Assembly (NCBI RefSeq): GCF_030272615.1
Contig: NC_081410.1
Coordinates: 502,970,442-503,030,441, forward strand
Reading direction: 5' to 3'
From: Cryptomeria japonica
Lineage: Eukaryota; Streptophyta; Pinopsida; Cupressales; Cupressaceae
DNA length: 60,000 nt
Of the stretch, positions 32,136-43,418 are shown in pieces. The notes under the pieces are model-generated. The model saw nothing but the letters and a program-made list of their open reading frames with translations, made no database searches and was not told the origin of the DNA. The translations under genes and the position numbers were made by a program. Each line of letters starts with the position of its first letter. The first letter of the stretch is position 1.

Positions 32136-33719
32136 ATGGAGGAATATTGGTATCAAAAGTAGATTGATGAAGCTAATGAAATGATTTCTCAGCTGAAGGA
32201 GAGACTGAGAAAATCACTTGCTAAAAGAAAGGAACTAGCTCTACAACTAAATGACAGTCAGGATATCATAGATCAACTCTCTGAACAAAGTGGATCTAAA
32301 GATGCAGTCTCAGAACTGATGGAAAAGAACATGAAGCTGACTGAAGAAATCATATATCTAAAGGATGTTAAGCAACTGATCAAACACAAATAAATTGTTG
32401 AAAATTTTCATATATATGTTACACCAGTAAAGGGAGTTGATAAAACTAAGCATCCCAGTGAAGATGAAGTCTTAATTGAAGATATACCTTATGAAGATAA
32501 AACTCATAGAACTTTGGTAACAATAAATCCCACCGACAATGACCTTGTTTTGTTAGAAAAAAGTGCAGAGGAAGGAAATCCAAAGGTGATAAATTCATCA
32601 ATACCACTTGTTGAAGAATTAGAGAAGAAGGAAATCGAGGAGAAGGAAGAAAAACAAAAGGAAGAAGAAAAGAAGGAAGAAGAGATGAAGGAAATAGAGG
32701 AGACCAAGGAATCAAAACAACACAATAAGAAAGAGGATTATTCATTTAGTCAACCCGAAGATGGTAAGAAAATAGTGGTGGACACTCCTCCGATAAAGAG
32801 GAAGTTAGATTTAGAAAAGGAGAGTGAAAAGAAGAAATCACAACTCACCACCACAACCAACTCTGAGGTTGAGGCTGAAGAAAAGGAAGAAGAAATAGAG
32901 GAGGAAGAAGAGAAAGACTCATTAATAGATATTAAGAAGATGACCCCCGAACAATTAATGAAAGTTTCAGAAAAATTAAAACTTCAAGCTGAAAAGGCAG
33001 AACTTAGAGTAAAGAAAAAGAAGACCAAAATTCTTAATACTGCAAAGACCATTCTGTTTGATCTCATTCTTGACATTGTTGTTGATGGGAATGCACCCAT
33101 CATTGATCGGTTGGGCACTCTTGTCAAAGCAATCGGTTCAGAGGCAACCGATCTGGAGAAGGTTGCAGTTAGACAATATGAAACAAGGAGAGGTGAAAAA
33201 TTAATGGAACACATATCAGTTGGCAAATTTTCTCTCTCCACCAGCACTGAAGAGGTCAAATCTATACTACAAGAAGTTGGCCAATTTTTGGTCAAGTCAT
33301 CAAGCGTCACTGATTTAATCAAAGATCTTGAAGATGAAAGAGATCAGACTCAAAGGGAAATCCAAGATCTGATAGGTTATCTTGATCCTCTTACAAGCTT
33401 TGCAACGACCTTTAGTGGAAAGGTCAAACAATTAACTCATGAAATCAAAAAATTAAAAGAGGAAGAGGATAAACGAGCTCTTAATCTATTAGAGCTATAG
33501 TTCTACCTTGCACTAATCATTGATTTCATGCAAATGAATGTCAAAGAAGCAGAAAACCTCATAAGTGCACCTGATTGTAAGATAATAGATGATATGGAGG
33601 ATTTTGTTATAGTTTTGTATGGACACTTCAACACCATGAAACATGTGAAGTCTTCATGGGAATCCTCTTTGCAAGCTGCTAAGGAAAATTTCAAAGACAT
33701 TTTTGCTTTACTTTCATGA
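32136..33719 (+). pseudogene. Element G coiled-coil protein, unknown family (three in-frame stops)
   Basis: From ATG 32136 (45 bases after the PBS) to TGA 33717-33719, one frame of 528 codons runs without any shift, interrupted only by TAG at 32160, TAA at 32391 and TAG at 33498, each one C-to-T step from a Gln codon. Residues 10-80 look helical (MISQLKERLRKSLAKRKELA). Residues about 158-199 and 246-264 are Glu/Lys-rich low complexity, with a possible nuclear signal PPIKRKLD between. Residues 270-450 are better mixed (MTPEQLMKVSEKLKLQAEKA, FDLILDIVVDGNAPIIDRLG, EEVKSILQEVGQFLVKSS), then a helical tail (MEDFVIVLYGHF). I recognise no known domain. It is the element's only product, so it may bind element RNA or a helper's particle; that is inference. 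Confidence 0.7.
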
Positions 33720-33842
33720 ATTCTTTTGTATTTTCTTTGCCATTGATGTCAAAAGGGGGAGTTTGTACATACATGAGGCACATAAATAGGGGATCAAAAC
33801 TGGCACATACATGACTATTTTGTAGTGTTTGCCACCAATGCC

Positions 33843-33854
33843 AAAGGGGGAGTT
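33843..33854 (+). other. Element G polypurine tract
   Basis: AAAGGGGGAGTT directly before the 3' LTR. A near copy, AAAAGGGGGAGTTT, lies 92 bases upstream at 33751-33764, each in an ATGTCAAA or ATGCCAAA context. Confidence 0.75.
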
Positions 33855-35078
33855 TGTTGGCATTACTATGCATTTTATATGACCGGTGAAATGGTTGTCA
33901 TTGTTGGCAACATCAACTTCTAAGTCTCTACAATCCATCGGTATAGGAGTAAAGAGTAACTCGTGAAGAATAGTAGTCCTTATTCCTATCGACAGTGAGT
34001 AGAGCGGTATACAGTGGTTAACCGACTAAGCAGTGAGTAGACCAGTATACAAGAGTTAACCGGTTAAGCAGTGAGTAGACCGGTATATAGGGGTTAATCA
34101 GCTAAGCAGTGAGTAGACAGGTATACAGGAGGTAATCGGTTAGGAAGAATTGGACTGGTACATAGGTGACAACTGGAAATACAAGAGTCTCAACTGACAG
34201 ACTTAGAAACATCTAGATAACATCCAGTTGAACTGGCAATCTTCTCTTTTCAATCGGTGAGCTTTTCGGCATAAACTGTTGTCTTGACCAATATTCCTGA
34301 AACGATTTTTGGAGAGCAATTTGAGGCATGATAACAGATTTTTGAATTTGATTTTTGGAGTGAAAGTTGGCACCAGAACTAAATGCTAATATATTCACAT
34401 CACTCATTCTGATTATATTGTTGTCAATGAGAAAAAGATTTGTATGAATATTAACAGGGGGAGAAAAATAGAGTGTAGTAGATAGAGGTATGAATCAGTG
34501 AAGCCGACACTGATCAGAAGAATAAAGCTTGCAAAGCAGATCTATGAGACAAAGGTAGTGTCATCAGACAGATCAATCATTTTTGTTGCCTTCTAACAAT
34601 AGCAGCATTGTAAATCCTTTAACAGGGTGAACCTTAACCAGTTCTTCATGTAAAATATCTTAACATAGTCACTTCTAATATGAAGTTTAAAATCCTCTAG
34701 CAAGGTGAAATTTAATAGGTTCTAAGGTATTCTTAACCGGATACCAGTCACTCCTAATAGGGTGATGTTCTCAGAAAGAACTATTTGTAAGCTCTTAACA
34801 TGGCACTCTTTTTCACTACGGTAAAAGAGATTGTGGGTTATCCCCACCATGGTTTTCTCCCCCTAATCGAGGGTTTCCATGTATAATTTCTAGTTTTATG
34901 TGATGCTTATTTGTGCATGCAAATTTCTTTTCTTTGATGTTCTCTGCTTTCATGATTAATGCAATGCTTAAGTTAATTTGGAAGAATAGATGTAGACCGA
35001 TTAGTTTGAAAGTTTGAATTGTGTATAAACAATTTTGATTGATTCACCCCCCCTCCCAATCACCGGTTAATACTAACA
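33855..35078 (+). repeat. Element G 3' LTR (1224 bp)
   Basis: Starts TGTTGGCATTACTATGCATT, ends CCGGTTAATACTAACA; collinear with the 5' LTR and within one base of its length. It includes the 38-bp units (33995-34146) and the CATGGTTTTCTCC...GGGTTTCCATG block (34849-34885). Confidence 0.9.
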
Positions 35079-37070
35079 AATATAATTTGACTGATATTTC
35101 TTGGTGGGTGAAGTTCTAAGATAGCTTTGGCCTTCATTGAATTAACTTCAATGCCTTGTTGTGACACAATGTATCCTAGGAGATTCCCAGAGGTTACTCT
35201 AAAGACACACTTCTTGGGATTCAATCACACTTTCTCCTTTTCCAATCAAGTGAAGATATTGTCTAGGACATCTAAATGGTTTTCTCTTATGAGATATTTT
35301 CCCAAGAGTTCATCCACATAGTCTTCCATCAAAGTGTGCATCATATCAGAAAATAAGTGGTCATAACTCTCTGATAGGTAGCTCTAGCATTCTTGAGACC
35401 AAAACACATGATGTTCTAACAAAATTTCCCCCAATGGCATGTGAAAGGTGTTTTATGCTAGTCTTTACGTGTGATCTTAAATTCATTATAGTTGGAGAAT
35501 TCATCCATGAGTGATAACATTTCATGTCCAGCTATAAGATTGATAATTAAATCTATACTAAGTAAAGGAAAGTCATCCTTAGGACAATCTTTCTTGATAT
35601 CTCTAATATTTTTACATATCATGACGTGTTCGTCTAGTTTTTATATAGGAACAACATTGGAAATCCATTCTGGGTAATCTATTGCTTTGATGAGACTAAC
35701 ATCAAGTAACTTCTCAAGTTCTGCTTTGACTAAAAGTGCTACTTGTGGATTCATTTTTCTCAATTTTTGCTTTACCAATTTTGCACCTAGTGTAACTATT
35801 AGGTGATACATGACAAGATCAGGACCTAATCTAGGCATATCTTCATATGAACATGCAAATTTGATTTGACATTCCCTGAAAAATATAACAAAGTTGGAAT
35901 TCTCTTGTGCTATCAATGATGTTGCAAGATAGACATTATGAGGATCTTCTTCAGTCCCAAGGTTGGTCATTAATGTCTCTTCTATTAGTATAGGTGATCA
36001 CTAATGACATTTTCTTAGGGGGAAAGTGTCAAGCCTTCCATCCTCCAGCATCTCAGAGAGTCTTTCACCATCAAATACATCTTTTCTTTTTACTTGTTCA
36101 TGGTCTAAAAGCGTTGCACTGTGATTTTCACTAGAAGACCTTTTATTATTTATTTTTATATTTTTGTGATTGAAAGTCTTGACAACCTCTCCAAAAATAA
36201 GTTATACTATAGAGTTCAATGAAGAATCTTTCTCTATGGTCCCTAATAGGAAGATCATATTGAAGTCCAAATTAATCAATAATAGCCTCATTATTTTGGA
36301 AAGTATCAAGTTGTAGAGGCCCTTGTTGGTCCCAATCTATGAGTTGAGGGTGAACATGTGGAAGACCATCAATTTGGTCAAATTCAAAGGTGGAGATGGT
36401 AAAGACACACGAGGCTTCATAAATTTTGATAATATCATTAGGTTCATCGCTAGTACTCTCCTCATCAATTTTAATTATGGAGGTAGTTTGACTAACACTA
36501 CTAGGACACTCATCAATGGGAGTTCTCACTTTTCACGGTTTAGACCCTAAGTCTTGAGACGTAGAGGGATCAAGATGCAAAATGTTTTTATCTATGCTTC
36601 ACCACCAACATTTTTATCTTGAGGGATAGTGTGGTCTTCTCAAGTGGCATGATCTATGTTTGTCCAATCTTGAATAATTCCTTTTCAAAAGTAGGTTCAT
36701 CAGGTTCTTTAAATGTTTCCTCTAGGTCATAATCGCTACAGGATTTATTTGAACCCTATTCCCATTCATTAGAATATGTGGATGGGCAATATTCTTTGGG
36801 TGGTACATTATCATTAGTGGAATTAAATGAAACTATTTGTAATGTTTCTTAATTTTTAGCCTTAGGACCACGCAACCTCAAAGGTGCACATCCTAGTCCT
36901 TTGGTCCTTTGTTTCATAGGTACTAATTCAAGTTGAATAGGCTCCACAATTCCATTTTTTTGCAAAGCAAGATAATATTTACCTTCATATCCCATTTTCT
37001 ATAAAAATTTAAAACATTTACCATAGTTTTCAATAGGTATTTTGATATTTTCTTGATTTGATTGTGTTGG
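35079..37070 (-). pseudogene. Element F, RT to G-patch linker (decayed Tat gypsy)
   Basis: Continues the F relic on the minus strand. RT pieces lie at about 35100-35640, with the segment matching GIEVDPTKVQAI of A near 35130. An open piece at 35641-35970 has FACSYEDMPRLGPDLVMYHL, KQKLRKMNPQVALLVKAEL and PEWISNVVPI. Here the codon that is TAG in both A and B is CAA (Gln). An acidic linker follows (36272-36529), and a G-patch remnant (NGYEGKYYLALQKNGIVEPI) near 36930-37010. The match ends near 37070. Confidence 0.78.
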
Positions 37071-37423
37071 GGAAATGGTGCCTCAACCATGCATATACAT
37101 AAGATTGAAATGCCATTCCCATGACAAAAGGGAAGAGATAAAATAGCCTCCATGATTGCAACAAATGGAAGCATAAACATAGGAGAAAATTAGGGGAAAT
37201 ATTAGAAAAATTAAAGAAATTAGGTGAATTAATTAATAGGTTGTCATTCCAAAAATTCAAAAAGTCCAAAAACATTTAGTTGCATTGTCATCCTTTTATG
37301 TTGCATTTGTTAATCCCATTAGTTGCATTGCATAGTGACATGTTTGTTGAAATGAGGTCTCAACCTTCTTACGAAGCCATGTCATCATAATTGAGCAATA
37401 AATCATGTCAATCCAATCTCTAC
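37071..37423 (+). other. Region before the element I ORF, with a minus-oriented LTR fragment
   Basis: 37101-37240 matches the interior of the H LTR (44308-44460 region, ATGCCATTCCCATGACAAAA) in minus orientation. 37241-37423 has no recognisable feature apart from repeated TTAGTTGCATTG; an in-frame TAA at 37388-37390 closes the frame upstream of the ORF. Confidence 0.55.
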
Positions 37424-39997
37424 ATGTCTCATAACTTGGATCAAACCTATCATGATGATTTAAATGTCCAAATACAAAAACTAGAGGAGAAACTAGCTCA
37501 AGAAAAGGAGATATTGGAACAAAAAGTGAAAAACAGTGAGAAGATTAGATCCCAAATGTCCAAAACATTTCAAAAATTTCAAGGTCCAAACCCAAAATTT
37601 GAGCCAATTGATGTAAGATCTCTTATCGAACAATCAAACATACCATCTCTCCTCTCGCAAATAGAGATGATGAAACAATTTCAAGAAAAGAGACAACAAC
37701 ATTATGTGCCTCCACAACAAGAACAAGAAGGTGTTTACTATCAATCACATTTTCAACCATCACAACCAATTGTTCAACAGTTCAAACATTTCCAACAGAC
37801 ACAACCAATGGTCCAACATATACAACCAATGGTCCAATTTCAACAATATGTCCAACCAACTATACAATGTCAACAAATGGTTCAACCAATGGTGGAATAT
37901 CAATGTCAACAACTACAACCAAACATTCAAAAACAAAGGTTGCAACACACACCAACCCAAGTTTCAAACATGTCAGAACAATTGAACCAAGTCCAATATC
38001 AAAACATGACATCAAACCGAGACCAAATTCTTGCCAAGAAAGTTAAAAATATAAATCCAATCATGTCAAAACCTCGCAAGGATTCAAATGCATCTCCAAA
38101 TAAAGGTGGCCTTATTAGAGAAATCTTAAAGAGAGTCCTAAGTGATTTTCCCAAGGATGATCAAAATCATACACCAATGTCTAGAAATGGCTCATCCATC
38201 CATCAAGAATTTGACCCTCAATTTGCCTCCACTTCCCCTCCCATTCCATCATACTTTGAAGTTTCACAAGAGCACTTTACACCATCGCCTCCAAATGATG
38301 TATCAAATAATGCATCCTCCCAAGGATTGTTTGCCACAGAAATATATGCTAATCAATTCATTTATACAAATCCCTTGTACTATTTGGAAATGCAAGATTT
38401 AATGCCATCAAATGCTTCTCTTTTAGAGAGTCCCATTCAAATTCCATCCCCTTTGTGCCAAAGCATTAATCCCTTGCTAAAATCCCCAATGCATATCCAA
38501 AGTCCAACCCCATGTCAAGAGGATAATTTAGAGCATGAAGAAATGTGTCTTGAAATAGATGAAGATCAAGATCTTGAAACCTTATCATCCCATCCAATTG
38601 TTGACCAAGATCCCATTTCCCCAGACACTCGCAATGATTCACTTATTCCTATCAATTCTATCCAAGAAAACTATGTCCTTTCAAATCCCATTGACATTCC
38701 GCTTCCTAAGAAAGATCAAGATATCCCTTCCATCCTTTCTGATGATCCCATTAAAAGTCAAGAGAAAAGCATCTTTAAAGAGGATTCCAATGATCTTCCT
38801 CCTTGTCAAGATCAAATTATTCCTTTAAATCCTCCACAAGATCCTTTTGTTCCTCCATCTCCTTGTCTTAATGCTCCATATACACTCCAAGATCTTATTT
38901 CGTTTGATGATCCCATTATTTCTACCATTCCATCTCTTGAAGAGCCTACCATTGAACCATGTCCACTACACAATCCTAGTCCCCCTCATGATCCTAATCC
39001 CCCTCATGATTCTAACATGTCAGTGCAAGATGTTCATGAACCCTCGACATGCATAATGGGTTCTTCCACTTTGGTGCAATCCGATCTACTTCAAGATCTC
39101 ATTATTTCTCTCATGTTATATCCACCTCATAATGGACTCGCGTCTTCTTCCCAAAGAAAAGAGTATCCTACAAGTCAAGATATTCATAAAGGCAAAGAAG
39201 TAGATCTCCATAAGCAAGAATCCCTTCATGTTAAAGAAAATATTAAGGGTCATGGCCTCAGTGAAATTCCTCAAGACGTGGGTACCCCTACTAAATCCAA
39301 TATCCCTCCATCAAAATCAAAACATACACCTTTCCCATCATACTTTCCATCCATCTTAGGTCCTTATATTTCTTCGTCCTCTATGCAAGGTCAGCAAAGG
39401 CACAAATCCTTGAGTAAATTTCATCCATCCAAAAGAAATCCACTTCATTCCTATCCATCCATGCATTCCTTTCCCCCTCCAAGCAATTTGGATACCAAGT
39501 ATAAAAGTCATAAGTCTAGAAATCCACATGTATTCAAGGATCAACATGTCCAATATAATCAACATGTCAAAACAAAGAAAAAAATGATCTATAAAGAAAA
39601 GGAAAAATCCAAAAGGTCACAAAGGCCCATTTCTCAAAAACAAAAGTTAAAATCTATATGGGTTCCTAAATCCCTTGTGTTGGCAATGCACTCCAAGGAA
39701 CCACAAAAGCATGAAAAGTCAAAAACCATGTGGATCCCTAAGCGGCTCCTTGAAGCACAAAAGCCTAAAGAAACATCCAACTTGGCATCCAAAGTTGCTA
39801 TTCCTCCATCCAACCCTCTCAAATTTGTTCCTCCATCACCTTCTTCATCCATTTTGGGCCCTTCAGTCTGCAAATCCCTAGCTATTCCTTCATCAAAATC
39901 TCCATATCCAAAACCCACTCTTCCTCTATCAGTCCATCACCCCTCAAGGTGTGTTCCAATGATGATCTTGCCAACATTTCTGTCCAGTGAAGCCTAA
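37424..39997 (+). CDS. Intact 857-aa Pro/Gln/Ser-rich protein of element I, unknown function
   Basis: The frame is open from 37391; the first ATG is 37424 and TAA is 39995-39997. Parts in order: an N-terminal coiled coil (VQIQKLEEKLAQEKEILEQK); a Gln/Val/Pro-rich stretch of degenerate QPMVQ repeats (residues about 110-190); a short basic conserved-looking patch (NKGGLIREILKRVLSDFPKD); a long acidic Ser/Pro-rich disordered middle; and a basic C-terminal part with paired motifs KSIWVPKSL and KTMWIPKRL. No zinc knuckle, protease or RT motif is visible. It is the only long undamaged frame in a window where every other coding region is broken, which suggests recent activity or selection. A gag-like or nucleic-acid-binding role is possible; I recognise no family. 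Confidence 0.7.
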   Translation: MSHNLDQTYHDDLNVQIQKLEEKLAQEKEILEQKVKNSEKIRSQMSKTFQKFQGPNPKFEPIDVRSLIEQSNIPSLLSQIEMMKQFQEKRQQHYVPPQQEQEGVYYQSHFQPSQPIVQQFKHFQQTQPMVQHIQPMVQFQQYVQPTIQCQQMVQPMVEYQCQQLQPNIQKQRLQHTPTQVSNMSEQLNQVQYQNMTSNRDQILAKKVKNINPIMSKPRKDSNASPNKGGLIREILKRVLSDFPKDDQNHTPMSRNGSSIHQEFDPQFASTSPPIPSYFEVSQEHFTPSPPNDVSNNASSQGLFATEIYANQFIYTNPLYYLEMQDLMPSNASLLESPIQIPSPLCQSINPLLKSPMHIQSPTPCQEDNLEHEEMCLEIDEDQDLETLSSHPIVDQDPISPDTRNDSLIPINSIQENYVLSNPIDIPLPKKDQDIPSILSDDPIKSQEKSIFKEDSNDLPPCQDQIIPLNPPQDPFVPPSPCLNAPYTLQDLISFDDPIISTIPSLEEPTIEPCPLHNPSPPHDPNPPHDSNMSVQDVHEPSTCIMGSSTLVQSDLLQDLIISLMLYPPHNGLASSSQRKEYPTSQDIHKGKEVDLHKQESLHVKENIKGHGLSEIPQDVGTPTKSNIPPSKSKHTPFPSYFPSILGPYISSSSMQGQQRHKSLSKFHPSKRNPLHSYPSMHSFPPPSNLDTKYKSHKSRNPHVFKDQHVQYNQHVKTKKKMIYKEKEKSKRSQRPISQKQKLKSIWVPKSLVLAMHSKEPQKHEKSKTMWIPKRLLEAQKPKETSNLASKVAIPPSNPLKFVPPSPSSSILGPSVCKSLAIPSSKSPYPKPTLPLSVHHPSRCVPMMILPTFLSSEA

Positions 39998-42260
39998 TTC
40001 TTCCAATACCCTACCTATTATCCAATGCATATTTTCCATCCTTCCATCCCTCTGGTCCAATCCTTGCATAAATCATTGCCTTAGTTTCATCTTATTTTCC
40101 ATGTCCTTATCCTACCAACGTCTTTGAGCATGCTTTCAAAGGTCATGGTCCATTTTTTTTTAAGGCTACTATCCAAAAAAAAAAAAAAGATGCTTGAGTC
40201 CTTCTTCCATCCCCTATCATGTGTCCATCTTCTATTGAAAAAGTCAAAATACAAAGAAAAAAAAAGTGAAAAAAAAAAGAAAAAAAAAAGTAAAGCAAAA
40301 ATAATTCGTCCACTGGTGAAAACTTGGCAAACAGGCATCATGCGTAATCTATGAACTTCTTGCATACCGTACTTGGGGATAGGTTTTATCCTATCATATC
40401 CTTTTGTCCTTCATTGTTCCATTATTCTATCGAACCCCTATCATTACCCTTCATATCCTATTGTCCCTCATGTCCAGTTTCCCTTTCCACCTTTGATCTT
40501 GACAAGGCTAAGGATCGTCATGAGCATCATGCATCTTGTTTGCAGCTTTTAGTCCATCATAGCTTTTGGTCTTTATCCATTTGCTTATTATAACCTTTCA
40601 TCCATATTCCTTGTCTTATTGCAACTTTCTGCCACTATCCCTTAGCCTACCCTGATCTTCAGTCCATGTCCCTTATCCATTCTTGGTCTTGCTTATCACT
40701 ATCCATACACTCATTTTTTTTGTTCCTTGATCTTGATCTGACATAAGGATGCAAAATTTAAACATGGTTTCAAAAACCTCTTGACATGTACCTCATGCCA
40801 TGTTACTGCTTTACATTATCATATCCAGTCTCTTGTCCCATCACGCAATAGCCCTTGAAAATTGCATCCATATTGTCTCCATGATAAAAGGCCTTTGTCT
40901 TCCCTCTATACACCAACATTTCAGCAAGCCTATTTATTCACCTATCATATTCCTTGCCTTGCTAGACATTGGGGGCAAAATCATAAAAATCCCTAAAAAA
41001 AAATAATCCTGAAAACATTCAAAAACATCAAAAAAATCATGTGTCCATTTTCAGCTAAAATGTCCTAAAAAAATCCCTAAAAATCAAATAATGTCTTGAA
41101 AAAAATCCCTAAAAATCAAATAATGTCTTGAAAAAATCCCTACAAATCAAATAATGTCCTGAAAAAATCCCTAAAAATCAAATAATGTCCTGAAAAAATC
41201 CCTAAAAAGTCAAATAAAGTCCTGAAAAATGAACAAACAACAAAAATTGTAAAAAACTTGAAATTCCTACAAAGTGAAAAACACCAAAATCCAAAAACAA
41301 TTTCTTTGGCATTTTTCATTTTGTCAATAAATGGTCCCCTTTGTGCATAGACAGATCGCTGAGCATACATCCAACGACAATCAATCAAACATTGTGCTTT
41401 AATGAAATCATGCATTAACAGATAAACTATTCGACCAAGCAAGCATTCAACCTAATCACAGTTGTCACATCAATCAGAATAGCATCAACATTACCATTGG
41501 TCCTTGTCAACATTATCATGGGTCTTATACAGGGTGTGGTATTCTCGAAACCAGACTATGTCCTATCTTCGACGGGGTACCGCATTCCCTAAAACCAGAC
41601 AACATGATCATTCTTGTTTTCCACTTTTGACAATGATGATCAGACTGTTTGTTTGACTTGGTTGAATTTGTGCGTCTTATCTTTTTACTGATTTATCTTT
41701 GGCTTCGATCATGTTCCTATGTTGCTCGATGATGTCACTGAGTGATTTAGAGTGACCGGGATGGTTCATGGTCCCTTTCCTTTTTTTTGTGTTTGCTATT
41801 TGTGGAATGTTTGTCACAAACTGGGGCAACTATATCATTGGGTGTCTGTGATAAGTACATTCGCTTTGTGAATGCCACACATACCTCGACCCTTGATGTA
41901 TGCACCCTAGGATGCTTCACTCATTCCTTCTGTGCAATGTGTCTGTCTTTTGCAAAAGGGGTTGCGTTCCAGCTCTGGCCTTCAATTCCATGATGCTCTG
42001 CATCCACTTTTCTACATTAAATAAAGGTTCTCACCTACTTATGTGCATTTGTGAAAGCAAGTTTTCCTTCATCTCTAATTGTCCTCTATCTAATTTCTGA
42101 TTACTAACATTTCTTCCGTCAGTCTTGGCAGTCCGTTCGAACCTATCATCTTCTGTCATTCTTATCAATCACTTGGTCTCTTTTCTAGATTTTTTCGGCC
42201 AATTCCTTGAGGGGGCATGCATATGTCATTATTATTGTCTGGGGCATTTTCATTATTGTT
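39998..42260 (+). other. Element I 3' noncoding region
   Basis: Pyrimidine-rich sequence with many short frames and no domain on either strand. It contains an A-rich run (about 40238-40305), the 31-bp tandem repeat at 41066-41226, and a short imperfect duplication near 41525-41605 (GGTATTCTCGAAACCAGAC against GGTACCGCATTCCCTAAAAC). Confidence 0.55.
41066..41226 (+). repeat. 31-bp tandem repeat, about five units
   Basis: Unit AAAAAATCCCTAAAAATCAA followed by ATAATGTCCTG, repeated about five times with few changes, in the 3' noncoding region of element I. Confidence 0.82.
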
Positions 42261-42306
42261 CTTTGAAACAATGCTTAGAATCGCATTGTTTCAAAGAGGG
42301 GCAAAA
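42261..42306 (+). promoter_or_regulatory. Hairpin overlapping the polypurine tract of element I
   Basis: CTTTGAAACAATGC (42261-42274) pairs perfectly with GCATTGTTTCAAAG (42283-42296) across an eight-base loop. The right arm runs into the polypurine tract AAAGAGGGGCAAAA (42293-42306), directly before the LTR. Element H keeps the same structure. Confidence 0.65.
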
Positions 42307-43357
42307 TGTAGACGTCTAAAAATGGTCAACTCTTATGGAGTCATACTTTAACATTTGCGCATTGCCTTATTTTAGGGTTCTTGCGTCGCATTAACATTTC
42401 TTCTATGTTGTGCACTTGGTCTTTATCATTTGCGAGCATCGAGTCCTTCTTCCGCATTCCTCATTTTTCTTGCTTTCGAATTAGGTCTTGTCGATAGCAA
42501 TCTTTAGTCATGATTTTGGTCGATCTTATCCTGTCGCATCATGGTGCATGCTCATTTATCATCATTTTGGACATCATCAATCCTAATCGATGATAGAATT
42601 AGGGTTTTGTCCTCTTGTCAATCTTTCAATCATCTTTAGCTTGTTAGTAATCATTTGCGATTATCAACTTGTCAATCTTGTCATTTTGCGATCGATTCGT
42701 CATCGATCCTTGTCCTTTTCAATCATGTCAATTTGGATTGATTAGTCATTGTTCCTCATCAATTGGCACCTATCAATTTGATCTCCTTGTCAATCTTGGT
42801 CAGTTTGTCATTGATTTTTGTCAACCAATCTCAATCATTTATCAACATTGGTCCTTTGCCAATCAGAATCATGATTGAACCTACATTAATTTCTTGTTGT
42901 CTTGACCTAATTCCTTGTCCTCTTATTTCTAGGGTTTTATGATTTGTTCATTTAATCCTTTTCTTCTTCTTTGTGGGTTAAATAAATATATTTATTTAGT
43001 CCTAGGTCTCTTTCATGAATTAATTAATGGATGAAAACCTATTAATTAATTCACCTAATTTCTATTTCTCCTATTTTCTTTAATTTTTCTAATATTTCCC
43101 CTAATTTCATTCCCTAATTTTCTCCTATGTTTATGCTTCCATTTGTTGCAATCATGGAGGCTATTTTCTCTCTTCCCTTTTGTCATGTGAATGGCATTTC
43201 AATCTTGTCATAATTTGTCATACATCTTGCATAGAAACTTGTCATACATTTGTCATAATTTTGCCATTCTTGATTTGAATTTCCTTTCAAATCTCTTCAT
43301 GCTAATCTTGTCCTCTCTTCAATTTGTCCTAATCTTGTCCTCTCTCCAATTTATAGA
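42307..43357 (+). repeat. Element I 3' LTR, truncated at a palindrome
   Basis: Starts TGTAGACGTCTAAAAATGG and follows the reverse complement of the H LTR until about 43340, where it meets an inverted copy. Its final part (counterpart of 43848-44185) is missing. It has one unit of the 47-bp repeat that is four-fold in H. Confidence 0.78.
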
Positions 43358-43418
43358 CAAATTGAAGAGAGGACAAGATTAGCATGAAGAGATTTGAAAG
43401 GAAATTCAAATCAAGAAT
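43266..43418. repeat. 61-bp perfect inverted repeat with 31-bp spacer
   Basis: 43266-43326 and 43358-43418 are exact reverse complements over 61 bases. The centre falls at a small natural palindrome of this LTR family (CCAATTTATAGACAAATTGG). Confidence 0.85.

Larger units (their letters stand above)
30853..35078 (+). mobile_element. Element G: complete non-autonomous copia-type element with one cargo ORF
   Basis: 5' LTR 30853-32077, PBS, a single 528-codon frame (32136-33719), two purine tracts, 3' LTR 33855-35078, and a decayed five-base target duplication. The internal part is only 1.78 kb, and no gag, protease, integrase, RT or RNase H motif can be found. LTR ends, PBS and purine tract match those of C1 and D2, so copia enzymes acting in trans probably moved it. 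It sits in the RT gene of F. Its LTRs differ at perhaps one base in eight by eye, so the insertion is old. Confidence 0.82.
37071..43357 (+). mobile_element. Element I: non-autonomous gypsy-type element with a large cargo ORF
   Basis: Plus strand: a 2.57 kb ORF, a long noncoding 3' region, a hairpin over a polypurine tract, and a 3' LTR from 42307. No 5' LTR is visible in the expected orientation; instead a minus-oriented piece of the same LTR family lies at 37101-37240. No gag, protease, RT or integrase motif is present. The LTR start matches element H and resembles that of element A, so A-type enzymes could have moved it; that is inference. Confidence 0.65.

Noticed and set aside
32446-33322. 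Minus-strand frames opposite the element G protein.
   Set aside because: Shadows of the Glu/Lys-rich plus-strand frame (Ser/Phe-rich translations).
40238-40305. A-rich run that could be a LINE or SINE poly(A) tail.
   Set aside because: No reverse transcriptase of LINE type, no pol III boxes and no target duplication seen nearby; it is interrupted by other bases.
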